From assembly GCF_004923315.1 (NCBI RefSeq), contig NZ_CP039645.1:1-64000 (forward strand): a stretch of DNA of 64,000 bases, written 5' to 3'. A program made the translations under genes and the position numbers. Under the pieces are notes generated by a model. It saw nothing but the letters and a program-made list of their open reading frames with translations. It had not been told where the DNA came from and made no database searches. Each line of letters opens with the position of its first letter. Within the stretch, counting starts at the first letter, position 1. The stretch is from Azospirillum sp. TSA2s. Its GTDB lineage: Bacteria; Pseudomonadota; Alphaproteobacteria; Azospirillales; Azospirillaceae. This document shows, piece by piece, positions 56,185-64,000 of this stretch.

Positions 56185-56529
56185 TCAAGTCGACGGCGGC
56201 ACGTCGTCGTTGCCTTCCGTGCGGTCGCGATACAGCGCCGCGCGGGCCAGCAGCATCAGGGTGATGGGCGTCGTGACGACCATCAACACCGTGATCAGCA
56301 CCTCATGCAGCACGGGGCGTGACTGCAGAACCGAGAAGAACAGCATGGACGCGATCAGCACGAAGCCGATGCCCAGCGTCGACCCCAGCGTCGGGGCGTG
56401 GATCCGTTCGTAGAAGCTGCCGAACCGCAGCAGCCCGAACGAACCGATCAACGCCAGGGCGGCGCCGAGCAGGAGGAGCAGGGCGGTCAGCAGCGCTGCC
56501 CATGACGGCAGTTCGGCCAAGTGCGTCAT
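56185..56529 (-). CDS. mrpG: MrpG/MnhG subunit of Na+/H+ antiporter
   Basis: 114 residues. Three membrane helices (LLTALLLLLGAALALIGSF, STLGIGFVLIASMLFFSVL, VLITVLMVVTTPITLMLLA) and the family motif LLRFGSFYERIHAPTLGST. Last gene of the Mrp operon. Its start overlaps the mrpF stop (ATGA). Needed for the assembled antiporter complex. Confidence 0.92.
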   Translation of the reverse strand: MTHLAELPSWAALLTALLLLLGAALALIGSFGLLRFGSFYERIHAPTLGSTLGIGFVLIASMLFFSVLQSRPVLHEVLITVLMVVTTPITLMLLARAALYRDRTEGNDDVPPST

Positions 56530-56807
56530 TCGATCACCTCTCCACGCATGAGGAACTTGGCGATCGCCGCCGTCGAGACGAACCCGAGCAGGGCGATGAT
56601 GAGCGCCGCCTCGAAATACAATGTGCTTGTCGTGCGGATGCCGAAGATCAGCAGTAGCATCGTCGCATTGACGTAAAGGGCGTCGAGCCCGACCACCCTG
56701 TCCTGCGCCCGCGGGCCCCGGAAGATGCGGACCACCGCGCAGCCCATGGCGAGGACCAGCAGGATCTGCGCTATGAGGATGGACCAGATCAGAATGGTCG
56801 TGATCAT
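56526..56807 (-). CDS. mrpF: MrpF/MnhF subunit
   Basis: 93 residues. Three helices and the conserved RIFRGPRAQDRVVGLDALYV motif of MrpF/PhaF. The start at 56807 overlaps the mrpE stop. Confidence 0.92.
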   Translation of the reverse strand: MITTILIWSILIAQILLVLAMGCAVVRIFRGPRAQDRVVGLDALYVNATMLLLIFGIRTTSTLYFEAALIIALLGFVSTAAIAKFLMRGEVIE

Positions 56808-57292
56808 TCGAACACCTCGATCAGGCGCTGTTCGTACCGTTCCTTGATGGTTTCGATCCACACGCGCTCGTCGACAAGGTCGAGGATGTGAAGGAGCACG
56901 GTGTTCCCCGCGGAATCGTACTCCACCCAGATCGTGCCCGGCGTGGCCGTGATGATGCAGGCGAGCGCCGCCAGGCCATAGGGCGCGCGAAGGTCGAGCG
57001 GAATCCGCACGAAGCCCGAGGTCCGGTTCCTGGTGCCGGGCCGCAGGATGATCCGGGCGACCGCGTTGTTCGACCGGACGATGTCGCCCAGGACCACCAG
57101 CGTGAGCATCAGCGCCGCCAGCGGCCGCCGGAAGCGCCCCTCCGGCGGCTCGAGCGGCATCAGCATCCGGACCGCGGCAATCGACAGGACGCCGCCCAGG
57201 ATGACCGCGCCCGGCGACACACTCTCGTTCAGGATCAGCCACACGGCCAGCAGCGTTGCGGTCAGCAGGGGAAAGGGCAGCCACCGCGTCAT
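56804..57292 (-). CDS. mrpE: MrpE/MnhE subunit
   Basis: 162 residues. LPFPLLTATLLAVWLILNES at the N-terminus and ALACIITATPGTIWVEYDSA, the MrpE signature, are present. The start at 57292 overlaps the mrpD stop as ATGA. Confidence 0.92.
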   Translation of the reverse strand: MTRWLPFPLLTATLLAVWLILNESVSPGAVILGGVLSIAAVRMLMPLEPPEGRFRRPLAALMLTLVVLGDIVRSNNAVARIILRPGTRNRTSGFVRIPLDLRAPYGLAALACIITATPGTIWVEYDSAGNTVLLHILDLVDERVWIETIKERYEQRLIEVFE

Positions 57293-58920
57293 CGGACGTC
57301 TCCTTCCTGTGGCCCAAACGGCCAGGGCGTCGGCAGGACGCCGCCGACATAGCCGTGCGGCGCGTGCATCGACCGGGCCGTGGCCTCCATGTAGCGCATC
57401 ACGGGGCCGGCCTGGACGGAGAGCGCCACGCACATCGCCAGGAGCAGCATGACCGGCGCGAGTTCGACGACGCGCACGCGCGGGACGGTGGCCGCCGGCG
57501 ACGCCCAGAAGACGTCGATGCCGGTGCGGGTCATGGCCACAACCGTCGCCAGCCCGGACAGGACGAACGCGGCCAGCAGCGCCCAGGTCGTCGCGGACAC
57601 GCCGGCGCCACCCGGAGACAGCAGGGGACCCAGCATGGCGAACTTGGCCAGGAATCCGGACAGCGGCGGCAGCCCCGCCAGGAGAATGGCGCAGGCGATG
57701 AAGCTGGAGCCGAGGATCGCCATCGTCGCCGGTATGGGGACGCCGACCTGGTCATCCTCGTCCGCCTCCTCGTCCTCGCCGAACGCCTCGCGCGTAACGG
57801 CCAGCACGTCGGCGCCCAGCTCCCGGCCGCGTTCGACCAGCTCGATCAGCAGGAAGAAGCCGGCGATCCCCAGGACCGAACCGGTCAGGTAGAACAGCGC
57901 GCCCCCGGTCACCGCGACCTGCCCCGTCCCCACCGCCGCCAGCAGCGTGCCGGAGGAGACCAGCACGCTGGCCCCGGCGAGCCGCGCCATGTTCTGCGTC
58001 GCCAATACCGCCACGGAGCCGAAGGCGATGGTCAGCAGCCCCCCAGCCAGCAGCCAGACACCGCCGAAACCCGCCGAGGCCCCGCCGCCCTCGCCGAACA
58101 TCAGCAGCCACAGCCGCAGAACGGCGTAGATGCCGACCTTGCTGAGGATCGAGATGATGGCCGCCGACGCGGCGTTGACCGTGGCGTAGGTGTTCGGCAG
58201 CCAGAAGCCCAGCGGCCACATCCCCGCCTTGATCAGGAAGGCAATGCCCAGGATCGCCGCGCCCGCCTCCAGCAGCGCCCGGTCCTCGTTGGCGACGACC
58301 GCGATGCGGCTTGCGAGGTCGGCCATGCTGAGGGTGCCGGCCACGCCGTAGATCATGCTCACCCCGATCAGGAAGAGCAGGGAGGCCGCGAGGTTGATGA
58401 CGAGATAATGCAGCCCGGCCCGGACACGGGCCAGGCCGGAGCCATGCAGCGCCAGGCCGTACGACGCGGCCAGCATGATCTCGAAGAAGACGAACAGGTT
58501 GAAGAGGTCGCCGGTGAGGAAGGCGCCGTTGAGCCCCATCAGCTGGAACTGGAACAGCGAATGGAAATGCGCCCCCGCGTTCTGCCAGCGCGCCAACGAG
58601 AACATCAGCGCGGCGACCCCGAGGATGGCGGTCAGCACCAGCATCAATGCGGCGAGACGGTCCAGCACCAGCACGATGCCGAAGAGCGCGGGCCAGTCGC
58701 CCAGCCGGTACACGCGCACGGCGGCCTCCCCGCCGCCCGCGGGCATGCCGTCGGCCAGCAGAAGCAGAAGGATCGCCAGGACGAGCAGAGCCAGGGCCGA
58801 CGCGAGGCCGATGGCGGCCTTGAGCGTCCGCCGCCGCTCGTCGATCAGCATCATCAGCGCCCCCGCCAGAAGCGGGATGATGATCGGGGCGATCGTCAGA
58901 TGGTCCATCCAGCCGCTCAT
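57289..58920 (-). CDS. mrpD: MrpD/MnhD subunit, proton-pumping NADH dehydrogenase-like
   Basis: 543 residues, about fourteen helices, homologous to Complex I subunits NuoM/N. Blocks are FQLMGLNGAFLTGDLFNLFV, FFEIMLAASYGLAL and FLIKAGMWPLGFWLPNTYAT, with the buried Lys and Glu of the ion path. An acidic cytoplasmic loop (EAFGEDEEADEDDQVG) is longer than usual. The start overlaps mrpC. Confidence 0.94.
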   Translation of the reverse strand: MSGWMDHLTIAPIIIPLLAGALMMLIDERRRTLKAAIGLASALALLVLAILLLLLADGMPAGGGEAAVRVYRLGDWPALFGIVLVLDRLAALMLVLTAILGVAALMFSLARWQNAGAHFHSLFQFQLMGLNGAFLTGDLFNLFVFFEIMLAASYGLALHGSGLARVRAGLHYLVINLAASLLFLIGVSMIYGVAGTLSMADLASRIAVVANEDRALLEAGAAILGIAFLIKAGMWPLGFWLPNTYATVNAASAAIISILSKVGIYAVLRLWLLMFGEGGGASAGFGGVWLLAGGLLTIAFGSVAVLATQNMARLAGASVLVSSGTLLAAVGTGQVAVTGGALFYLTGSVLGIAGFFLLIELVERGRELGADVLAVTREAFGEDEEADEDDQVGVPIPATMAILGSSFIACAILLAGLPPLSGFLAKFAMLGPLLSPGGAGVSATTWALLAAFVLSGLATVVAMTRTGIDVFWASPAATVPRVRVVELAPVMLLLAMCVALSVQAGPVMRYMEATARSMHAPHGYVGGVLPTPWPFGPQEGDVR

Positions 58921-59261
58921 CGGTCCTTCTCCCGGCCATCTACGTGGTCGGTCCCCGTCAGGCCGCGCGCGGCCAGCAGCAGGACGAGGAACAGCGCCGT
59001 GGTGGCGAAGCTGATGACGATGGCGGTGAGCACCAGCGCCTGGGGCACAGGGTCGGCGTAGGTGGCGAGGTGGCCCATGGTTCCCCGTTCCAGCACGGGG
59101 ACCGCCCCCGTGCGCAGCCCGCCGGTCGAGAAGATGAACAGGTTGACGGCGTAGGAGAGCAGCGAGAGGCCGATGATCACCTGGAAGGTCCGCGGCCGAA
59201 GCAGCAGCCACACGCCCGACCCCGTCAGCACGCCGATCCCAAGGGCGAGGATGAGTTCCAT
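58917..59261 (-). CDS. mrpC: MrpC/MnhC subunit (NuoK-like)
   Basis: 114 residues, three helices. LLRPRTFQVIIGLSLLSYAV, NLFIFSTGGLR and DPVPQALVLTAIVISFATTA are the NuoK/MrpC signatures. The start overlaps the mrpAB stop (TGATG). Confidence 0.94.
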   Translation of the reverse strand: MELILALGIGVLTGSGVWLLLRPRTFQVIIGLSLLSYAVNLFIFSTGGLRTGAVPVLERGTMGHLATYADPVPQALVLTAIVISFATTALFLVLLLAARGLTGTDHVDGREKDR

Positions 59262-62242
59262 CAATCGTCTCCCATCGCTGTCGCGGCAGGTCCCGCCACG
59301 GGGGCGGCCGAGGGGGCGGCCAAGGGGGCGGCAAGCTCGTCGGCGGGGCGCGGCGCCGCGGCGCGGTGTCCGCGAACCGACTGGCGGGCGAGCGCGATCA
59401 GGGTCAGCATCGTGGCGCCGACGACCAGGGCGAAGACGCCGATGTCGAAGATCAGGGCGCTCGCCACCGGAACCGTGCCGACGAGGGGCAGTTCCGCGTA
59501 GCTGAAATAGGTCGTCAGGAAAGGACGCCCGAACGCCCAGGCGGCCAGGCCGGTGCCCGTCGCCAGCAGGAGGCCGAGGCCCATCCAGCGCAGCGGAAGC
59601 ACCCGCAGGCGCGCCTCGACCCACTGGGTCCCACCCAGCATGTACTGCAGGATCAGGGCGATGGACGCGGTCAGGCCAGCCGCGAAGCCCCCGCCGGGCA
59701 GATCATGGCCGCGCAGCAGGAGGTACACCGCGACCAGACCGATGACCGGGAACAGCAGCCGGGCGATGATGGACGGGATCAGCAGCCAGTCGGCAACGGT
59801 GTCGCCCTCCCGCCGTCCCGGCCGGGCGATGTCGTGGGCGCTCTGGTCGCGCTGCTGTTCCGGAACATCGACGCTGTCGGGGGCCGGGCGGAAGCGCCGC
59901 AGCAGCGCATAGGCGGTGAGCGCCACCACGCCCAGGACGGTGATCTCGCCCAGCGTGTCGAAGCCGCGGAAATCCACGAGGATGACGTTGACCACGTTGG
60001 TGCCGCCCCCTTCCGTGTAGGAGCGCTCCAGGAAATGCTCCGCCAGGATCTCCGGCGGGAACCGGGTCATGACGCCGAACGCCAGAGCCGCCATGCCGAG
60101 ACCGGCGGCGACGGCGATGGCGAGATCGCGCAGGCGGCGCGTCGCGGTGATGACCTCCGGCGGACGCGCGCCGGGCACGTCCAGGCGCTTGGGCAGCCAG
60201 CGCAGCCCGAGCAGGAGCAGGATGGTGGTGACGACTTCGACCAGCAGCTGGGTCAGGGCGAGGTCGGGCGCCGAGAACCAGACGAAGGTGACGCAGGTGA
60301 CCAGTCCCGTGCCGCCGAGCAGGATCAGGGCGACGAGCCGGTGGTACTTGGCCTGCCACGCCGCGCCGACGGCGCAGGCCGCTCCGATCGCCCAGATCAG
60401 CGCCAGCACGGGATCGATGCCGGAGGGGATGAGGTTGCCGGGGCCGAGCCCGCGCAGCCAGACGGTCCAGCCCGCGGCCAGAACCGCCACGCACACCACC
60501 AGCCGCAGCTGGGGTTGCAGGCGCCGGGTGCCGAGCAGCCCCTCGAGCGTCCGCGCCAGCCGCCAGGACAGGAAGACCATGGTGCGTTCGAACATGCGCT
60601 GGCCCTGCAGGCCGCCGATCAGCGGCGCCCCTTCCACGCCCTTTTTGAGATGCCGCTGGAGCAGGAGGTAGAGCGAGACGCCGGCGACCAGGGCGATCAG
60701 GCTCATCAGCAGGGGAAGGGTGAAGCCGTGCCAGACCGCGAGGCTGTAATCCGGCGTGGCGGCGCCCAAGGCCGCGTGCGCCGCCATATCCAGATACGGC
60801 CCCACGGTGGCCGCCGGGAGAAGGCCGATGATGATGCAGGCCAGCACCAGGATCTCCACCGGGAACCGCATCCAGGTCGGCGGCTCGTGCGGCGTGAGCG
60901 GAAGGTCCACCGGGTCGGGGCCGAAGAAGGCGCCGTGGATGAAGCGCAGCGAGTAGGCCACGCTGAAGGCGCTCGCCACCGTGGCGGCGGCCGGAAGGAC
61001 ATCGAGGAGAAACGGCAGCGGCCCCTCGGCCGACAGCGCCTCGGCGAAGAACATCTCCTTGGACAGGAAGCCGTTGAGCAGCGGCACGCCGGCCATGGCC
61101 GCCGCCGCGACCAGGGCCAGCCGCGCGGTGAACGGCATGAAGCGGTTCAGGCCCGACAGGCGCCGGATGTCGCGCGTGCCGGTCTCGTGGTCGATAATGC
61201 CCGCGGCCATGAACAGCGACGCCTTGAACGTCGCGTGGTTGATGATGTGGAAGATCGCCGCCACCATGGCGAGCTTGCTGTTGAGGCCGAGCAGAAGCGT
61301 GATCAGTCCGAGATGGCTGATGGTCGAATAGGCCAGCAGGCCCTTCAGGTCGTGCTGGAAGATGGCGATGTAGGCGCCGAGGATCAGGGTGGTGACCCCG
61401 GCCGTGCCCACGATCCAGAACCAGGCGTCGGTCCCCGCCATCACCGGCCAGAGACGCGCCATCAGGAAGACCCCCGCCTTCACCAGCGTCGCCGAATGCA
61501 GGTAGGCGGAGACCGGCGTGGGCGCCGCCATGGCGTGCGGCAGCCAGAAGTGGAAGGGGAACTGCGCGCTCTTGGTCAGGGCGCCCAGGAGGATGAGGAC
61601 CAGCGCCGGAAGATAGAGCGGATGGGCACGGATCCGGTCGCCCGAGGCCAGCACGGCGTCGAGGTCGTAGCTGCCCACGATGTGGCCGAGCACCAGCACG
61701 CCGGCGAACAGGCACAGCCCGCCGGTGGCGGTGATGGTCAGCGCCATGCGGGCGCCGTCGCGCGCGGCCGCCAGATGATGCCAGTAGCCGATCAGCAGGA
61801 AGGAGAAGAGGCTGGTCAGTTCCCAGAAGAAGGCGAGCTGGATCAGGTTGCCGGAGATGACCACACCGGTCATCGAGCCCATGAAGGCAAGGAGGAAGGC
61901 GAAGAAGCGCGGGACCGGGTCGTCCTCGGCCATGTAATACCGCGCGTAGACGATCACCAGCGCGCCGACGCCGGACACCATTCCCGCGAACAGCCAGGCG
62001 AAGCCGTCCATTCTCAGGACGAGGTTGAGCCCGAGGGACGGCATCCACGCGATCTCGTGGCGGAGCACGCCGCCCGCCGCCACCGTCGGATAGCCGGCCC
62101 ACACCAGCGCGACCCCGGCCGCGGCGATCCCACCGGCCAGCCACGCCGCAGCGTTGCGGGCGTGCGTCGGCAGCAGCCCGGCGGCAATTGCGCCAAGGAA
62201 GGGAAGACCGACGAGGGTCAGGAGCAGGAGGGCGTCGGGCAT
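59261..62242 (-). CDS. mrpA: Fused MrpA-MrpB subunit of Na+/H+ antiporter
   Basis: 993 residues. The first about 770 residues are MrpA (NuoL-like): FFWELTSLFSFLLIGYWHHL, KSAQFPFHFWLPHAMAAPTP, LKGLLAYSTISHLGLITLLL and the C-terminal PDLALTQLLVEVVTTILLLL block. The last about 170 residues are MrpB (LPGGGFAAGLTASIALILQY), followed by an Ala/Pro tail. A fused A-B gene with a six-gene operon is the group 2 (PhaAB-type) layout of rhizobia and pseudomonads. The complex exports Na+ (or K+) in exchange for H+ and supports alkaline and salt tolerance. Confidence 0.94.
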   Translation of the reverse strand: MPDALLLLTLVGLPFLGAIAAGLLPTHARNAAAWLAGGIAAAGVALVWAGYPTVAAGGVLRHEIAWMPSLGLNLVLRMDGFAWLFAGMVSGVGALVIVYARYYMAEDDPVPRFFAFLLAFMGSMTGVVISGNLIQLAFFWELTSLFSFLLIGYWHHLAAARDGARMALTITATGGLCLFAGVLVLGHIVGSYDLDAVLASGDRIRAHPLYLPALVLILLGALTKSAQFPFHFWLPHAMAAPTPVSAYLHSATLVKAGVFLMARLWPVMAGTDAWFWIVGTAGVTTLILGAYIAIFQHDLKGLLAYSTISHLGLITLLLGLNSKLAMVAAIFHIINHATFKASLFMAAGIIDHETGTRDIRRLSGLNRFMPFTARLALVAAAAMAGVPLLNGFLSKEMFFAEALSAEGPLPFLLDVLPAAATVASAFSVAYSLRFIHGAFFGPDPVDLPLTPHEPPTWMRFPVEILVLACIIIGLLPAATVGPYLDMAAHAALGAATPDYSLAVWHGFTLPLLMSLIALVAGVSLYLLLQRHLKKGVEGAPLIGGLQGQRMFERTMVFLSWRLARTLEGLLGTRRLQPQLRLVVCVAVLAAGWTVWLRGLGPGNLIPSGIDPVLALIWAIGAACAVGAAWQAKYHRLVALILLGGTGLVTCVTFVWFSAPDLALTQLLVEVVTTILLLLGLRWLPKRLDVPGARPPEVITATRRLRDLAIAVAAGLGMAALAFGVMTRFPPEILAEHFLERSYTEGGGTNVVNVILVDFRGFDTLGEITVLGVVALTAYALLRRFRPAPDSVDVPEQQRDQSAHDIARPGRREGDTVADWLLIPSIIARLLFPVIGLVAVYLLLRGHDLPGGGFAAGLTASIALILQYMLGGTQWVEARLRVLPLRWMGLGLLLATGTGLAAWAFGRPFLTTYFSYAELPLVGTVPVASALIFDIGVFALVVGATMLTLIALARQSVRGHRAAAPRPADELAAPLAAPSAAPVAGPAATAMGDD

Positions 62243-62292
62243 GCGTTCTTACACTTGATCGTCGTTGCGGTGGGGGTGGTCGACGACGGCGG

Positions 62293-62781
62293 TCATTCCC
62301 CGGGCGGCGTATCGTCCTGGGCCGCTTCGGGAGGAACTGCCTGGAGCACCAGCTGGACCACGTCCTCGGCCGTCTCCGCGGCGCGCAGCCGGCGCAGCGT
62401 CTGCGGTTCGCGGAGGGCGCGACAGATTTCCGACATGGTGGGCAGCAGGCCCTTGCGGGCCGCAGCGGGCCAGAGCACCAGGAAGACGAGATCCACGGGC
62501 TCCTCGTCGCGGGCGTCGAAATTGACGGCGCGGCGGAGCCGGGCGAACAGGACCAGCGGCGCCCGGGCATCCTGGATCTCGGCATGGGGAAGCGCGACCC
62601 CCCGGCCGAGCCCGGTGGAGCCGATCTTCTCGCGCGCCTGAAGCGCGCTGAGGACCTCCGGCTTGGGAAGTCCAAGCCGCTGCCCGGCTTCCTCCGCCAG
62701 AAGGTCGAGCAGGGCCGCCTTGTTGGGCGGCTCGGCGTCGAGAATGACGTTGGGTGCCGGTAGCAACTCCGGGATGCTCAT
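62293..62781 (-). CDS. PTS IIA (PtsN/fructose-type) domain protein
   Basis: 162 residues from ATG 62781, with GGAG upstream. The EIIA fold includes KAALLDLLAEEAGQRLGLPK and VLSALQAREKIGSTGLGRGV; the phosphorylatable His66 is in ALPHAEIQDAR, and PVDLVFLVLWPAAA follows. As in PtsN it probably regulates K+ or other transport by phosphorylation rather than importing sugar. It ends 51 bases before the Mrp operon on the same strand, which suggests a regulatory link to ion homeostasis. Confidence 0.9.
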   Translation of the reverse strand: MSIPELLPAPNVILDAEPPNKAALLDLLAEEAGQRLGLPKPEVLSALQAREKIGSTGLGRGVALPHAEIQDARAPLVLFARLRRAVNFDARDEEPVDLVFLVLWPAAARKGLLPTMSEICRALREPQTLRRLRAAETAEDVVQLVLQAVPPEAAQDDTPPGE

Positions 62782-62953
62782 CGCCGTCTCCATCATGGCG
62801 GACTGTCCGCGGTTTCCATTGGCTGGCCTCCGCCGTCAGTCCCTTCACGGACATCCGACATCTGCTGGACGACCAGAACATCGCACGGCACATATCCGGT
62901 GTTTCTGTCCGCGGTGGAAGCGGGTGGCATCGCGGCTCCCGCAGCGCCGGGAC

Positions 62954-63808
62954 TCAACGCTGACGGTCCCTGACCGAATCGCCCGCCAGCAGGGCGTCGC
63001 AGGGCAGGTCGGCGAGCACGTCCTGGGTGACGCTGCCCAGGAAGGCGCGCATCAGACCGTCGCGTCGCGCCGATCCCATCACCACCAGATCGTAGCGCCC
63101 GTACCGTGCAGCCCGGACGATCTCCGGAACCGGGTGACCGATCCGCACCTCGCGGGTGACGGCGGGACCGTCGGGAGCCATTCCCCTCAGCATCTCCCCG
63201 AACTCGCCGGCGAACTCATGGGTGATATCGCCGGCCGTGGCCCGCCCCGTCGGGGAGCGGGAGGCGAGCGGGAGGTCCGCAACATGCAGCAGGTGGAGGT
63301 TGCCGTCGCTCAACAGCCGACGCGCGGTCTCCACCGCAGCGCGCGACCGTTCGGAGAAGTCGACGGGAACCAGGGCACGGGCATAGGGGCCGTGCGGCTT
63401 GTCGCGCACGATCAGCACGGGGGTTTCGTCGGCGATGGCAATCCTTTCGACGGTGGGCGGCAGGAACACGTCTGCCAAGCCGTCATGCGCGTGGACGCCC
63501 ACCACGACCAGATCGGGCCACCACAACCCGGCATAACCGGCGACCTGCGGTTCCACCGCGGCCCCCCGTACGGCGACCGCCCGCATCGTGAGGCCGGCGG
63601 CGCCCGGGACCGCGAGCAGATGGCGATGCAGTTCCGCCTCGATATGGTGGAGCGGCAAATGGGCGTACGGACCGTCCCCGTCATGGACGACGTGCAGGGC
63701 GGTCAGCTCGGCGCCGGACTGGCGGGCGAGTTGCGCCGCGCGCTCCATCGCCCGATCCGATTTCGGTTCGAGGTCGGTGGCCAGCAGAATTCGTCGCAGG
63801 TTCTTCAT
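62954..63808 (-). CDS. Tandem-domain universal stress protein
   Basis: 284 residues with two UspA domains (about 1-145 and 146-284). ILLATDLEPKSDRAMERAAQ opens the first and ARALVPVDFSERSRAAVETA the second. The second ends with the G-2x-G-9x-G(S/T) type nucleotide motif (VMGSARRDGLMRAFLGSVTQ); the first is degenerate. GGGAG precedes ATG 63808. It is a stress protein beside the ion antiporter and PTS IIA genes. Confidence 0.92.
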   Translation of the reverse strand: MKNLRRILLATDLEPKSDRAMERAAQLARQSGAELTALHVVHDGDGPYAHLPLHHIEAELHRHLLAVPGAAGLTMRAVAVRGAAVEPQVAGYAGLWWPDLVVVGVHAHDGLADVFLPPTVERIAIADETPVLIVRDKPHGPYARALVPVDFSERSRAAVETARRLLSDGNLHLLHVADLPLASRSPTGRATAGDITHEFAGEFGEMLRGMAPDGPAVTREVRIGHPVPEIVRAARYGRYDLVVMGSARRDGLMRAFLGSVTQDVLADLPCDALLAGDSVRDRQR

Positions 63809-63975
63809 GGCTGTACTCCCCGCCCCAAACGGGCGTGCTGCATTCGGGCATTCATGTTCAGGACATGATCGGGAATGGCCGCCGGCCCTGTCTATGCCGG
63901 CTAATACGGATTGCATCGCGCCCGGCCGTTCCTATCGTTACAGGCGGGATCACCACATCGATCGGGCGGGAGGAC

Positions 63976-64000
63976 ATGCCGAAGGATCTCCGGGGCCGCT
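63976..64000 (+). CDS. Start of an unidentified gene, cut by the window edge
   Basis: ATG 63976 preceded by GGGAGG at good spacing; only eight codons (MPKDLRGR) are in the window, too few to identify. It is divergent from the stress protein across a 167-base promoter region. Confidence 0.55.

Noticed and set aside
59366-62641. 1091-codon plus-strand frame opposite the Mrp operon
   Set aside because: Highly charged, low-complexity antisense translation of membrane-protein codons.
1-64000. tRNA, rRNA, riboswitch or CRISPR array
   Set aside because: No cloverleaf, conserved riboswitch core or regularly spaced direct repeats with unique spacers were seen; the iterons are the only regular array.

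Overview
The window is GC-rich throughout. It carries an iteron-type replication origin with a Rep gene and a separate parAB partition locus, so it comes from a secondary replicon (chromid or large plasmid). The gene families (xylose ABC operon, nap and nos denitrification operons, ubiTUV, fused-AB Mrp antiporter, GC-rich palindromic intergenic elements) fit a metabolically versatile alphaproteobacterium, most likely Azospirillum or a close relative. That assignment is an inference from gene content and style, not from a marker gene.

Layout. 1-678: truncated UV-damage endonuclease. 774-4227: a replication region, with an HTH protein and a coupled small protein on the minus strand, about fourteen iterons, then repA on the plus strand. 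4601-7215: a Sel1-repeat protein and an orphan TAXI-type periplasmic receptor. 7241-14535: one minus-strand xylose operon, lacI-type regulator > xylB > xylA > xylF > xylH > xylG, with nearly every junction overlapping. 15044-20801: an SF2 helicase, a LysR regulator, a membrane protein plus YceI, and a glutathionyl-hydroquinone reductase; copies of a long palindromic intergenic element lie on either side of this block.

20806-43435 is an anaerobic respiration island: nnrS, a Crp/Fnr-family regulator, a DUF1858 protein, two hemerythrins, a DUF2249 protein, an SDR, ubiTUV (oxygen-independent ubiquinone synthesis), nosRZDFYLX plus a tatA/E gene, and napEFDABC. Eight sites of the form TTG-N8-CAA sit in the intergenic regions of this island and in front of a second SDR at 45711. 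They suggest that one DNR/NnrR/FNR-type circuit switches on nitrate reduction, N2O reduction, anaerobic quinone supply and nitrosative-stress proteins together. No nitrite or NO reductase is in the window.

43511-45389: parB and parA, next to a perfect double palindrome that is a candidate partition site or bidirectional terminator. 45711-49148: SDR, a decayed IS110-type transposase, an AT-richer patch with a chemoreceptor, and a truncated BLUF photoreceptor. 49171-55850: a 1793-residue multi-PAS hybrid histidine kinase and an HD-GYP response regulator. 56185-62242: a six-gene Mrp Na+/H+ antiporter operon (fused AB, C, D, E, F, G), followed by a PTS IIA-like protein, a tandem universal stress protein, and the first codons of a further gene at the right edge.
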